The translations under genes were made by a program, and so were the position numbers. From the NCBI RefSeq assembly GCF_001311985.1, contig NZ_BBCJ01000031.1, forward strand, positions 1 to 55,229: DNA of 55,229 nt, given 5' to 3'. The notes beneath the pieces were generated by a model. It was not told where the DNA came from. It made no database searches and saw only the letters and a list, made by a program, of their open reading frames with translations. This document shows, piece by piece, positions 9,743-18,968 of the stretch; the stretch's first letter is position 1; each line of letters starts with the position of its first letter. The stretch comes from Geotalea toluenoxydans JCM 15764. Lineage in GTDB: Bacteria > Desulfobacterota > Desulfuromonadia > Geobacterales > Geobacteraceae.

Positions 9743-10911
9743 TGTTTCTGGCGCTATATCATTCACTGCGGGCGTGAAGGTACCGGTCAGCCTTACCGAG
9801 TGGCTTACCCTGCTGGAAGGGCTGGCGAAGGGGCTGCATAATGACAGCCTTGAGGATTTCTACTATCTCTCCCGCAGCCTGCTCGTCAAGGACGTGGCCT
9901 ATTACGACGCCTTCGACCAGGCCTTTGCCTACTGCTTTAAGGAGGGAGCCCTACCCGACGACCTGGCAACCAGGGAAAAGATCCTGGAATGGCTGCAGGA
10001 CCCGCGAATGCCAAGGCCCTTCTCCCAGGAAGAGCTGGACCGGCTCAAGGCGCTCCCCCTGGATGAGCTGTTGCGGCAGCTGGAAGAACGGTTGCGTGAC
10101 CAGAAGGAGGCGCACAATGGGGGAAAAAAATGGATCGGCAGCGGCGGTACGAGTCCTTATGGCATCAACGGCAGCCATCCATCGGGCATTTCCTTTTCTG
10201 CGGAGCGACAGGGGGGACGGGCGGCGCTGCAGGCCTTTGCCCGCCGCTACCGGAACCTGCGCAATGACCTGACCCTGGACGTGCGCCAGATCGGTGTCGC
10301 CCTGAAAAGGCTACGTGATTTGCGGGATTCGGGCGCAGAGGAGATCCTGGACATGGACGCCACCATCGACAAGACCTGCAGGAATGCCGGAGAAATCGAC
10401 CTGATCTTCGGCCGTGAGCGGGAGAATCAGGTGCGCCTGCTCCTGGTGATGGACTCGGGGGGCTCCATGGAACCGTACCGGGACCTTTCCGAGCGGCTCT
10501 TCTCGGCGGCCCACGGGCTCAACCATTTTAAGGACTTCCGAGCCTTCTACTTCCACAACTGTGTCTATGAAAATCTCTATACAAACCTGAATACGGACGA
10601 ATTCGTGCCGACTGCCGAGGTGCTCCGGGAGTACGGCAAGAACTACCGCCTGGTCATCGTCGGCGACGCCGCCATGTCCCCCTACGAGCTGATGACCCCC
10701 CACGGCACCCTGGAGCGCTACCGGACCAGCAACGTCACCGGTCACGAATGGCTCTGCCAGCTCTCCGACGCCTTCCCCAAGCGCGCCTGGTTGAACCCCT
10801 CCCGAAACCTACTGGAACCAGTACGAAACCGTTCCCACCGTTGCCGGCCTATTCCCCATGTTCCCCATGACCCTGGAAGGGCTGGGGAGAGCAGTAAGGC
10901 AGCTGCACTGA
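9742..10911 (+). CDS. VWA-domain protein (CoxE-like), partner of the AAA ATPase (two frameshifts)
   Basis: A protein of about 390 residues with a C-terminal von Willebrand A domain. The metal-ion adhesion motif reads DSGGSM, near the DVGGSM usual for this subfamily. The N-terminal half, starting MFLALYHSLRA and continuing VPVSLTEWLTLLEGL, is typical of the CoxE-like group. Frame changes lie near 9770 and 10806. After the second, the true C-terminus (FPMFPMTLEGLGRAV) is recovered, ending at a stop at 10909-10911. The ATG overlaps the ATPase stop, so the two are coupled. It probably recruits the ATPase to a target enzyme. Confidence 0.8.
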
Positions 10912-10973
10912 CGCTAATCCCATCTTCCTTCCCGAGTCTCTGTCCGGAGCAAAACTTTTAATAACGTTGTTGC

Positions 10974-11005
10974 TTATTTAAAGTTTCTGGCGTAATTTTA
11001 AATAA
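10974..11005. terminator. AT-rich inverted repeat after the AAA/VWA operon
   Basis: TTATTTAAA at 10974-10982 pairs with TTTAAATAA at 10997-11005, followed by a run of A. The stem is AT-only, so it could be a weak terminator or an operator for the Fic gene just downstream. Confidence 0.3.
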
Positions 11006-11032
11006 AAAAATTAGTTGTTAAAGGTTTTGCTT

Positions 11033-12229
11033 ATGCGCAAGAGTGATTTAAGTCCAGAGCGGCGAGGGTTACTTGTCCCTGTCAAGGAGTATCCCGGCAG
11101 CTTTGCCCTGGTTCCCCCTCCCACCCCTCGTGCCCGTGATCTGGTCGGATTACAAGGACTGGAGGATAAACTGGTCAGGGCTCGCGAGGCTCTTAACACA
11201 TTGCAACGGTTATCGGCGGTGCTGCCGAATCCGGATCTGGTTACAAGGACTGCCGATCGCCGGGAGGCGGTCAGAAGCAGCCAGATTGAGGGAACCCAGT
11301 CGGGAATCAACGATCTTCTTTCATTCGAGGCGACCGGTAGCGATGAGGGCTTGCCACCGGACGTTCAAGTAACGAAAAATTACGTATATGCACTTGAGTA
11401 TGGCCTGGAGCAGGTACGGGAGAGCGGTGTTACGGCGTTCAGCTGCAGGCTCATCAAGCAGATTCACGTCCGGCTGATGGAAAAAGTTACAAGTTTTCAG
11501 GGAATTCCCGGAGAGTTCAGGGACAGGCAGAACTGGATTGGTGGAGGGTTGAAGATCGATCAGGCAAAGTTCGTTCCCCCCCCTGCCGAGTACATAGACC
11601 CCTGTATGGAGGACCTTTTCCAGGTGCTGCATTACACGCCGGAGGAGGAAGATTTCTTCGAATTTTCCATCATCACGAGGATGGCTGTCGTTCATGCCCA
11701 GTTCGAAACGATCCATCCCTTCATCGACGGCAATGGAAGGGTCGGGAGGATCCTCCTCCCACTGATGCTGGCCGCCGAGGGCCTGCCCCCGGTGTACCTG
11801 GCAGGTTACCTGAAAGAGAACCAGCGGGAATACTACGATGCACTGGCAGGGGTGCAACTGCGCGGAAGATGGGCAGAGTGGCTCCGTTTTTTTTCAGCCG
11901 GTGTGGAGGCCGCTGTTCAAGAAGCGATAGATACCTCCATTGGATTGGACGAGATAATCAAGAAATGGGAAGCGATGGTGGCAGATATGGGACTTCGACG
12001 ACAGTCCGTCTTGCATAGACTTCCCAGACTCATGGCCGGTACACCTGTCCTGACTGCAAACCAGGTCAAAGAGGCTCTCAACATATCCTTCCCGTCGGCA
12101 AGTGCGGCCTTAGCGAAGTTCGAAGAAATTGGAGTTTTAGTTCAACGACAACAACATCGGCGCAACAGGTGCTTTTATGCGAAGGAAGTCATAGAGCTTC
12201 TTGACCAGGCGCCCAAGGCTTGGAGATGA
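11033..12229 (+). CDS. Fic-domain protein (probable AMP-transferase)
   Basis: A protein of 398 residues with the Fic catalytic motif HPFIDGNGRVGR near residue 227. An N-terminal inhibitory motif, SSQIEGT near residue 83, places it in class II, the self-inhibited enzymes that AMPylate (or de-AMPylate) a target protein. A C-terminal winged helix-turn-helix-like stretch (LTANQVKEALNISFPSASAAL) is common in this subtype. I chose ATG 11033 because AAAGG lies 8 bases upstream; a TTG at 11015 is possible. It stands alone and opens the accessory, lower-GC stretch, so transfer is likely. Its target is unknown. Confidence 0.85.
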   Translation: MRKSDLSPERRGLLVPVKEYPGSFALVPPPTPRARDLVGLQGLEDKLVRAREALNTLQRLSAVLPNPDLVTRTADRREAVRSSQIEGTQSGINDLLSFEATGSDEGLPPDVQVTKNYVYALEYGLEQVRESGVTAFSCRLIKQIHVRLMEKVTSFQGIPGEFRDRQNWIGGGLKIDQAKFVPPPAEYIDPCMEDLFQVLHYTPEEEDFFEFSIITRMAVVHAQFETIHPFIDGNGRVGRILLPLMLAAEGLPPVYLAGYLKENQREYYDALAGVQLRGRWAEWLRFFSAGVEAAVQEAIDTSIGLDEIIKKWEAMVADMGLRRQSVLHRLPRLMAGTPVLTANQVKEALNISFPSASAALAKFEEIGVLVQRQQHRRNRCFYAKEVIELLDQAPKAWR

Positions 12230-12658
12230 CTGGGGAACCATATTCCATGGACAGCTTTTGATCACCAGATACCAAGCCTAACCCAGTTGCCCCTCAAGTG
12301 TCCTTGACCCCGACCCTTTTGCCCCAAGTGGGTACCATATAAAGCAGGTGAAAGTTTTAATAATTAGTGATATCTTCGTCAACGATTATTCCGGAAACCT
12401 GGTATTGATATTGCCAGTTTGCTGGTGCAGGAAGGCTATTAACTGCTACTACTGGAAAAACAAATTGTTGGACCTGAAAAGCTTCAACGCACGCTCATGT
12501 TTATAGATGTATAAATTCGGCAAGAATGGCGAAAAAGGCAACCTTTATAATAATAGAAACCCAGAAGTTTATAGATGTAGAAATTATTTATACATTTATA
12601 ACTTCCTAACTGCTCAATAGCGAGTTGGCATTAAAAAACATAAAGAGGACATTTAAAG
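12230..12658. other. AT-rich intergenic stretch with repeats, no gene seen
   Basis: No convincing coding region in either strand. It holds two copies of GTTTATAGATGTA (12499 and 12567), the second of which forms an inverted repeat with TACATTTATAAC at 12591-12602. This may be an operator, an attachment scar or remains of a small mobile element. A possible AGAGGA ribosome site for the next gene lies near 12645. Confidence 0.4.
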
Positions 12659-13066
12659 ATGAAAATTAATTTTGCTGAGTTGATGGCCCAACGGACTGAC
12701 GCGGAGCTAATTGAGATTGTATCCCGCAAGACCGCAGACTATTTACCCGAGGCCCTTGCAGAGGCACAAGCTGAACTGGAAAAAAGAAAACTATCAATAA
12801 CTCAGATAAATTTAGCAAATGAGTCATTGGACGCTGATGATGCGGCTAGAAAGGCAAAGGCTCTTATCCCGTTGAGCATTCGATTGAAGCTTTGGGCTTT
12901 TTTCATACCCAAGCCTGGTAACTTATTAATAGCTAAAACTTTTAAAGCAGAGGGGCATTTAAAAAAGCACGCGGATGTTATCAAATGGACAAGCTTAGGG
13001 GGCTGTTTTTACGTAACATTAATCTCACTGCTCTTCCTGCTTGCGAAGTTTGGACTCTTGAAGTAG
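12659..13066 (+). CDS. hypothetical small membrane protein
   Basis: A 135-residue protein that I do not recognise. Residues 1-50 are charged and probably helical (EIVSRKTADYLPEALAEAQA). A central stretch is basic, and one clear membrane segment lies at about 112-130 (GCFYVTLISLLFLLAKFG). Base composition is lower in GC than the surrounding metabolic genes, fitting acquisition by transfer. The upstream region has AT-rich repeats and an AGAGGA-like ribosome site. Confidence 0.55.
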   Translation: MKINFAELMAQRTDAELIEIVSRKTADYLPEALAEAQAELEKRKLSITQINLANESLDADDAARKAKALIPLSIRLKLWAFFIPKPGNLLIAKTFKAEGHLKKHADVIKWTSLGGCFYVTLISLLFLLAKFGLLK

Positions 13067-13132
13067 CCCCTGAAAACAAGGCTGCAATGTCTCAGATTCG
13101 CAAGTCTTGGGCGAGAAGATGAATATCAATAA

Positions 13133-13981
13133 GTCATAATTCGAGGCAATGCGGGCGATCCTCTGTTCTTAGAGGATGGTCACAGGTATCACTTTTACAG
13201 GATTCTCCAGGAGGGATCTGCACGCCTCCAATATCGCATCCATGCTTTTTGCCTCATGACTAACCATGTCCACCTTCTCCTTCAGGTGTCGGACATTCCG
13301 CTCTCCCGGCTGATGCAGAATCTCATGCTGCGGTACTCGACGTGGTTTAACAGGAAACATCAACGTATTGGTCATTTATTCCAGGGAAGGTACAAGGCCA
13401 TTCTAATCGATGCCGATGCTTACCTGTTGGAGCTGGTCCGGTATATACACCTGAACCCTGTGCGGGCCAGGATGCTGAAGCTGCCGGATGAGCATCCGTG
13501 GTCTGGACATCGGGCGCTACTGGGGAAAGAGGTATTGCCGTGGTATAGTACCGATTACGTACTTTCTCTTTTTGACGGCGAACTCATGACGGCATCGAAA
13601 AAATACGCAGAATTTGTCCATGACGGATTACACGAGGGGACCAGACCCGAATTCGGGTGCGGAAGTCACGAGGGGAGGCTTTTGGGCGATGATTCGTTTG
13701 CAGATGATGCACTACTGCGTGCGAAAGAGAAGCTCCCCAACCGCGTGACGCTGGACGCGGTAATATCGGAAGTTTGCAGGTGTTACGGCATATCGGAATC
13801 TGAGCTCGCCGCAGCAGGCAAGACCCGCTCCGCAAGTGAAGCACGTGCAGTTGCGGCTTATGTTACACGAGAGATCCCACATCTTTCATTGACGGAGCTG
13901 GCACAAAGAATGAGGCGGGAGGTTTCCGCAATCAGCCAGGCCGCGCGGGAGGCTGGGAGAGAAGGAGGAAGTGGGTCGTAA
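13133..13981 (+). pseudogene. REP-associated tyrosine transposase, 5' end eroded
   Basis: A Y1-type HUH transposase related to the REP-element (TnpA-REP/RayT) family. The frame is open from 13133 and shows the family signatures IIRGN, the HUH motif MTNHVHLLL at 13256, GHLFQGRYKA and YIHLNPVRA, which supplies the tyrosine. A C-terminal helix-turn-helix domain of the DnaA-like type follows (ISEVCRCYGISESELAAAG). Upstream of 13133 an in-frame TAA interrupts the expected start region; the bases 13103-13130 still resemble the usual first residues but with a deletion. A start at the internal ATG 13256 would remove the first part of the catalytic domain, so I call it a probable pseudogene. Confidence 0.7.
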
Positions 13982-14011
13982 AGTTCTGGCAAATCTTCAA
14001 ATGTCAAACAT

Positions 14012-14074
14012 GACCCCATAGCCCCTGACCCCATAGCCCTGACCCCATAGCCCAATGACCCCATGCCCATGACC
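14012..14074. repeat. tandem repeat of GACCCCATAGCCC, about 4.5 copies
   Basis: Copies of GACCCCATAGCCC plus one to three variable bases start at 14012, 14027, 14041 and 14057, and a partial copy starts at 14071. The unit is 14-16 bases. It lies directly after the REP-type transposase gene, so it may be its target or product. Confidence 0.8.
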
Positions 14075-14098
14075 TTATCTGAAAGGAATAATGACCTA

Positions 14099-14560
14099 AT
14101 GATGAGAAGAAGAGAAAAGGAAATTAAAGATGAAACAACGCTCAGGGCTGTTATTCGACAATCGTTAGTGTGCCGACTTGGACTGTGCGATGGTTATCGA
14201 CCATATGTTGTGCCCCTCAGTTTTGGATATGAAGATGGGTATTTATATTTCCATGCAGCACACGAAGGAAAAAAAATAGAGATAATCAGGAGAAACAACT
14301 CTGTTTGCTTTGAATTTGATGCCAATGCTGAGATTGTTGAAAGCGAAGAGGCATGTGATTGGGGTATGAGATACAAAAGCGTGATAGGATTCGGAAAAGC
14401 GGTTATCGTTGATGATGTTGAAGAAAAGCGCAGAGCGCTTGAGATTATAATGAAACAGTATTCAGAGAATTCCTTTTCCTTTTCAGACCAGTCAGTTGCA
14501 AGCACAACAGTTATACAGATTGAAATTGAGAGTATGAGCGGGAAACAATCTGGATATTAG
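14099..14560 (+). CDS. pyridoxamine 5'-phosphate oxidase-like flavin-binding protein
   Basis: A protein of about 153 residues with the split-barrel fold of the PNPOx-like/NimA-like family. The order of features fits: an N-terminal LVCRLGLCDGYRPYVVPLSFGY, then LYFHAAHEGKKIEIIRRN and a late RYKSVIGFGKAVIV strand. These proteins bind FMN or related cofactors; a specific substrate is not evident. ATG 14063 lies inside the tandem repeat, so I prefer 14099, which has AAGGA upstream. The gene is AT-richer than its neighbours and probably acquired. Confidence 0.65.
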   Translation: MMRRREKEIKDETTLRAVIRQSLVCRLGLCDGYRPYVVPLSFGYEDGYLYFHAAHEGKKIEIIRRNNSVCFEFDANAEIVESEEACDWGMRYKSVIGFGKAVIVDDVEEKRRALEIIMKQYSENSFSFSDQSVASTTVIQIEIESMSGKQSGY

Positions 14561-14801
14561 CACTGCATTCAGATAACCAAGCGCAGCAGCGGTGAAGAGA
14601 ATGTAAATTGAACTGGGAAAATCACCGGGGTCAGGGAAAATCACCGGAGGAAAATCGGGGACACAATACGCTTTTTTGATGCTGTTGGAGAAGGTTTCTT
14701 GAATACAAATACTTTTATGTGAAGCTTATGCTTTCCACCAGTTTCCTCAAGTCCTCAGGACACTCAATCTTCTCTTGAAAGATAGCCGGCATGGTCCGTA
14801 A

Positions 14802-15215
14802 TCATCCCGGGCGCCCGGCTATTAACGCTTCCTTGTGGCGCTCCAGGAGGGGGGTCTTCTGCATGGTCCGCTCATCGATGAGGACGAGGACTGATTCCAC
14901 CGTGGCCAGTAGGGCATCCTGTCCAGCAATACGGAATTCGGTGGCGAGGGTGAAGGAGGTGGTGCCGATGTGCCTGGTCCAGACGGCAGCCTCGATGACA
15001 TCATCGAAACGCGCCGGAGCTTTCCATGCGGTGGTCTGCTTGACCCATTGGAAGCCATATGTGCCGCTGCTGAATTCCTGGCGCAGGCCTAAGGCGCGCA
15101 TGAATTCGGAGATGGCCACGGCAGTGTATTCCCCATAGCGGGCGTTGAATACAACCCGTTGCATATCACAATCAGCATAGCGGACCCGCAGGTAGTAGCG
15201 AAAATGGCTTGTCAT
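14802..15215 (-). CDS. hotdog-fold acyl-CoA thioesterase (4-hydroxybenzoyl-CoA thioesterase family)
   Basis: A 137-residue hotdog thioesterase. The catalytic aspartate is in RYADCDMQRVVFNARY near residue 14-17, matching the 4-hydroxybenzoyl-CoA thioesterase/YbgC pattern. It would hydrolyse an acyl- or aryl-CoA, perhaps to rescue CoA from dead-end thioesters. Its start overlaps the stop of the upstream MFS gene by four bases (ATGA type), so the two are coupled in one operon with the DUF294 gene. Confidence 0.75.
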   Translation of the reverse strand: MTSHFRYYLRVRYADCDMQRVVFNARYGEYTAVAISEFMRALGLRQEFSSGTYGFQWVKQTTAWKAPARFDDVIEAAVWTRHIGTTSFTLATEFRIAGQDALLATVESVLVLIDERTMQKTPLLERHKEALIAGRPG

Positions 15216-16413
15216 GGGAATTCCTTTTCCGGGATTCGTTCTTTGAGATCGGCCTTTCCCGCCTGGCGCACGATGTAATAAAAAGGTGTGCAGGCAAGGG
15301 TCAGCAGCCCCAGTGAAAGATACACGTTGGCGTAACCGAAGGCAAGGATACTTCCTCCCAGGAGGTAGGCCCCCAGACCGACTCCCCCGTCCAGGCAGGT
15401 GAAGACGGTGGCGGTTACCTCACTGGCCCGGTGTGGGGGTGAGATTTGTATCGCCAGGGTCTGGATGGCGGGCACGGCCATGCCGTAACCCGTACCGATC
15501 AAGCTGCAGCCCACAGCATGCCTGCAGTAGACTGGATGCAGCCCAGTAGAAGCAGACCGGCTGCCATGGATACAATGGCAGGGTAGATTGTGGCATCGGG
15601 TCCGAAGCGATCATACATACGCCCGGTTATAAGCCGGGTGGCAACGGAGACGATCGCCATCACCACAAAAAAATAACTGGCCACGGCCGGCAGTTGCAGT
15701 TCCGCAGCATAGACCGCGACAAAGGTCAGTACCCCGCCATAGGCCATGGCAATCACCAGAACGATCAGCGATACCGGAACAGCCTTACCCTCATATAAAC
15801 CTTGAAAAGAGAATCCTGGTTGAATTTGCGGTCGCTCGTCGGGGATTTTCATTGAGCAGAGAATCAGCATGCCCAGCAAACTGACCAGGGCACTAAAGAC
15901 GAAAACCGCTTCATATCCCGAAGCCTGTGACAGGCTCAAGCCGATATAGGGACCTATGGCGCCACCGGCCAGCACCATGGTTGTAATATAGGCCAGTCCT
16001 TCACCTGTCCTCGACCTGGGTATCAGGCGGCTGCCCATGGCCTGGATGCCGGTATTTGCCACGGCAAAGCAGGCTCCGCTGAAAAATCTGATCAGCATGA
16101 CCCCTGTCACCGTTGTGGCCGAAAGATAAAGGAGGTTGGTCGCCACGAAGAGAAATCCACTTGCCAGAAGCACGCGGCGGCTGCCGAACCGTGCTTCGAG
16201 CCGGGCTGTCTGGGCGCGGAAGAGGACAGCGGCAATAAGAAAAATGCCGTTGACGGCACCGGCGGCCTCCATTGAGCTGTGCAGCTCTTTCAGCAGGTAG
16301 ACCGGCATGACCGGAAGGTACAGGGCAAAGGGGATGAAGAGAAAAAACATCCCCAGGGTGGTCAGGGTAAAGGTTCGCGACCAGAGGATTTCTTTTGTAC
16401 CGGTGTGTGCCAT
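15212..16413 (-). CDS. MFS transporter (one frameshift)
   Basis: A major facilitator superfamily permease of about 400 residues with roughly twelve hydrophobic segments. The loop between helices 2 and 3 reads ARLEARFGSRRVL, and the equivalent in the second half GRMYDRFGPD, as expected for the family. The frame changes near 15505, where one base seems to be missing; the C-terminal two helices follow in the other frame. The substrate is not evident. It is encoded with a thioesterase, so efflux of an organic acid released from a CoA ester is one idea. Confidence 0.7.
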
Positions 16414-16445
16414 AAGTCCCGCACTTCAGCCTGCCTGGATGCTGG

Positions 16446-17711
16446 TCAGCAGCTGCGATTGATAAAACGATCAGCCGAAGTCGCCATGGAAAACTCGCTG
16501 CGGATCATGTTCTGCAGGTCGTCGATGATGCCGATGGCCTTTCTCAACCGTTCCCGTTCAGGTCCCGGGAGTTCGTGTGGATTGATATAACAGGCGTCAT
16601 CGATGATTCTTTTGCGCAGCCTGTTTTGCTGCAGAAGTCGATGGCCGGTGATGACATGATAGGCGTCGGCCAGCTCGCTTGCCATCTGGTCCGTCAGGCG
16701 ACCTGTGTCCCTCAGCCGGTCGATCCTGGCCGGGGTGGAAGTCTCCTCTATACCCACGTGGACCGCCAGCAGCCGGATGCACATCACGAGCGGCATCCAG
16801 GCCATGACCTTGATATTGAATTCTCCCCGGTGCAGCCCGTCGGCCTCGACGACAAATCGCCTGAGGAACCCTTTGGACAGCCGCATGGAACTGACGACTC
16901 TGGCCATGTGCCTGATGGCCTGGGGGTTCTCTCTCACCCGTGACCGGACCGATTTGCCGAAGCCAAGGCCCAGATCACGGTCGCCGCAGATGAAGCGGAC
17001 GTCCATCAGGGCGATGAGATTGACGATACTCTTTTCCCAGTCGCTCCTTTCCAGGCGGAGCATGTGGGAAAGTCGGCTCTCCCATTGCTGCACGGATCCA
17101 CGCCATGCCTCATTGACCGGCATGATGCCGCCGCTGCATCTGCTGATGCCGACTGCCTCCAGTTTATTCACGAATACCGAGCCGAGTCTGGCGAAGTAAT
17201 CGCCTGGCTCCTCCCCCATTTGCACGGATATGACTTCGCCAGAGCCATGGAGAAAGAGGTAATCCTGGTCCGAAAACAGCAGTTCTTCCCTTCGGCCGGC
17301 GCTGCCGACCGCGAAAAGCGACAGGGGGGCCTCGCAGTAGGACCCGGCGAAATAGAGCTCCCGGCGGGCCAACTCCAGCACCCGTTCTACAATCGCTTCC
17401 CTGGCGGCCGTACAGATCTCCTGAACCATCGGTGCCGAGCCTGTGGCTAGGAAAAGGTCACTGGCCACGCCGACCAGCTGTTCATTGATGGAACGCAGGA
17501 CAGCCAGCTCTTCTGCAGCGGTAGCCATGGCAACCAGTGACCTAAGCTCGCCTCGGGCTATATCGATGCTACCCTGCAGCGGTTCCAGTGCCCCCCTGAC
17601 CTGGGCCAGGAACTCCTCCCCCAGGGAGATATCCAGTCGGGACAGCCGTTCGCGCACTATCCGGTCCACCTGGGACAGGGACAGCTCCGTTGGGAGTCGG
17701 TCCACATTCAC
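16446..17711 (-). CDS. DUF294-type putative nucleotidyltransferase
   Basis: A 421-residue soluble protein. The nucleotidyltransferase signature GSAGRREELLFSDQDYLFL lies around residues 140-160: a GS motif, then a conserved arginine and glutamate, then DxD. It matches the DUF294 group related to the GlnD uridylyltransferase. The C-terminal half matches the helical DUF294_C region. No CBS or cyclic-nucleotide domain is fused here, unlike many relatives. It lies between the TRAP operon and the MFS gene, so a regulatory role in transport or nitrogen signalling is possible but unproven. Confidence 0.7.
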   Translation of the reverse strand: MNVDRLPTELSLSQVDRIVRERLSRLDISLGEEFLAQVRGALEPLQGSIDIARGELRSLVAMATAAEELAVLRSINEQLVGVASDLFLATGSAPMVQEICTAAREAIVERVLELARRELYFAGSYCEAPLSLFAVGSAGRREELLFSDQDYLFLHGSGEVISVQMGEEPGDYFARLGSVFVNKLEAVGISRCSGGIMPVNEAWRGSVQQWESRLSHMLRLERSDWEKSIVNLIALMDVRFICGDRDLGLGFGKSVRSRVRENPQAIRHMARVVSSMRLSKGFLRRFVVEADGLHRGEFNIKVMAWMPLVMCIRLLAVHVGIEETSTPARIDRLRDTGRLTDQMASELADAYHVITGHRLLQQNRLRKRIIDDACYINPHELPGPERERLRKAIGIIDDLQNMIRSEFSMATSADRFINRSC

Positions 17712-17841
17712 CTCATCGTTTTTTCATCAGGCTGTCTGTATCGTAAGTGTCACAGCCTCAATTTCAAGACATGGGTGGCAGCGTCTGCAAGAGAGCCGGT
17801 CATGGCAGTGCCTTGAACGGCAGGAGATGTGATCAGACGAA

Positions 17842-17870
17842 TACGGGCGGGGCTTGAGCCGCCGCCCGTA
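17842..17870 (-). terminator. strong GC hairpin after the TRAP operon
   Basis: TACGGGCGGGGC at 17842-17853 pairs with GCCGCCGCCCGTA at 17858-17870, with one bulge and a four-base loop. It follows the dctP stop on the minus strand by about 40 bases. It lacks a long T-run. Confidence 0.55.
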
Positions 17871-17907
17871 GACAGACAAAATCAAATGCCCGTTTCCAGG
17901 CAGACAA

Positions 17908-18948
17908 TCAATCATGATACTTTTTGAGCAGCGCCCTGGCATCCTTCAACAGGGCCACGCCGTTGCCCCCTTTGGCATTGACCTCCTTGATCCAGTCATT
18001 ATCCACGTTTTCGCAGGCTTTCACCCAGCGCTTGTATTCGGCATCGGTCAAGACATTGAAGGTGTTGCGGCGCTCGACTGCGATCTTTCTCGCCGCCACC
18101 GTAAAGCTGTCGAAGGTCCTGCCCGCCCACTTGGATGCTGCAAGGCCACTGTTGTTGTCGATTACCTTCTTTAATTCGGGAGACAGACGGTTGTACTTGG
18201 CCGGGTTCATGGCGAAGGTGAAGATGGAGTAGGCATGCTTGGCCTGTCCGGGACCGGTTTCCGTGTGGGTTTTGCAGATTTCCTGCAGCTTGAAGGCCGT
18301 GGTTACCTCCCAGGGGATACTGGCTCCGTCCACCACGCTTTTGGCAATGGATTCGGGAACGGCCGGCGCCGGCATCTGCACCGGCACTGCGCCGAGCGCC
18401 GTCAGGGTCTTGGAGCCGATGCGGCTTGGTGCACGAAGTTTCAGCCCCTTCAGGTCTTCCAGGGTCTTGACCGATTTCTTGCCGAAGTGCATCTGGTTGC
18501 CGTCATGCAAATGGGTGAAGAGCAGCTTGGTGCCTTTGAATTCATCCTGGGCATTTTTCTGGACATATTCCCATAAGGCCTGACTCCCGCCTTCGGAACT
18601 CTTTGCCATGAACGGCAGTTCGAAGACTTCGGCCTTGGTGAAGCGTCCCGCCTGATAGGTGGGCAAGGTCCAGACGATGTCGGCTACCCCGTCACGGACC
18701 TGGTCCAGGAGTTGTGCCGGGGTACCCCCCAGCTGCATGGAAGGATAGATCTGGCACTTGAGCTTGCCACCTGACTCCTTGCTTATTTTCTCGCACCAGG
18801 GGAGGAGTATTTTTTGATGGAAATTGGAGCTGGTCGGCAGGAAATGGTGCACCTTAAGGGTTACCACGTCCGATGCGGCACCGGCCGGGACGGATACAAG
18901 CAACGTGGCGGCAATGGACAACATGATCAATTTTTTCAGCTGTTTCAT
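17908..18948 (-). CDS. TRAP transporter substrate-binding protein (DctP family)
   Basis: A 346-residue periplasmic binding protein. The signal peptide ends around residue 24 (VSVPAGAA). The DctP family features follow, including LKVHHFLPTSSNFH and LRAPSRIGSKTLTALGAVPVQMP, which holds the conserved arginine that usually binds the carboxylate of the ligand. The ligand is thus probably an organic acid. With the neighbouring porin and benzoate-CoA ligase, an aromatic carboxylate such as benzoate is a good guess. It follows dctQ and dctM in one run. Confidence 0.85.
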   Translation of the reverse strand: MKQLKKLIMLSIAATLLVSVPAGAASDVVTLKVHHFLPTSSNFHQKILLPWCEKISKESGGKLKCQIYPSMQLGGTPAQLLDQVRDGVADIVWTLPTYQAGRFTKAEVFELPFMAKSSEGGSQALWEYVQKNAQDEFKGTKLLFTHLHDGNQMHFGKKSVKTLEDLKGLKLRAPSRIGSKTLTALGAVPVQMPAPAVPESIAKSVVDGASIPWEVTTAFKLQEICKTHTETGPGQAKHAYSIFTFAMNPAKYNRLSPELKKVIDNNSGLAASKWAGRTFDSFTVAARKIAVERRNTFNVLTDAEYKRWVKACENVDNDWIKEVNAKGGNGVALLKDARALLKKYHD

Positions 18949-18968
18949 GACAGGCCTCCTCTTTGGGG

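Noticed and set aside
10451..10468. VWA metal site reads DSGGSM instead of DxSxS, suggesting an inactive domain
   Set aside because: CoxE-like relatives normally have DVGGSM, so this is the family pattern.
14718..14793. Short minus-strand reading frame ending KLVESISFT
   Set aside because: Only about 25 codons with no recognisable family or start; probably a remnant or chance.
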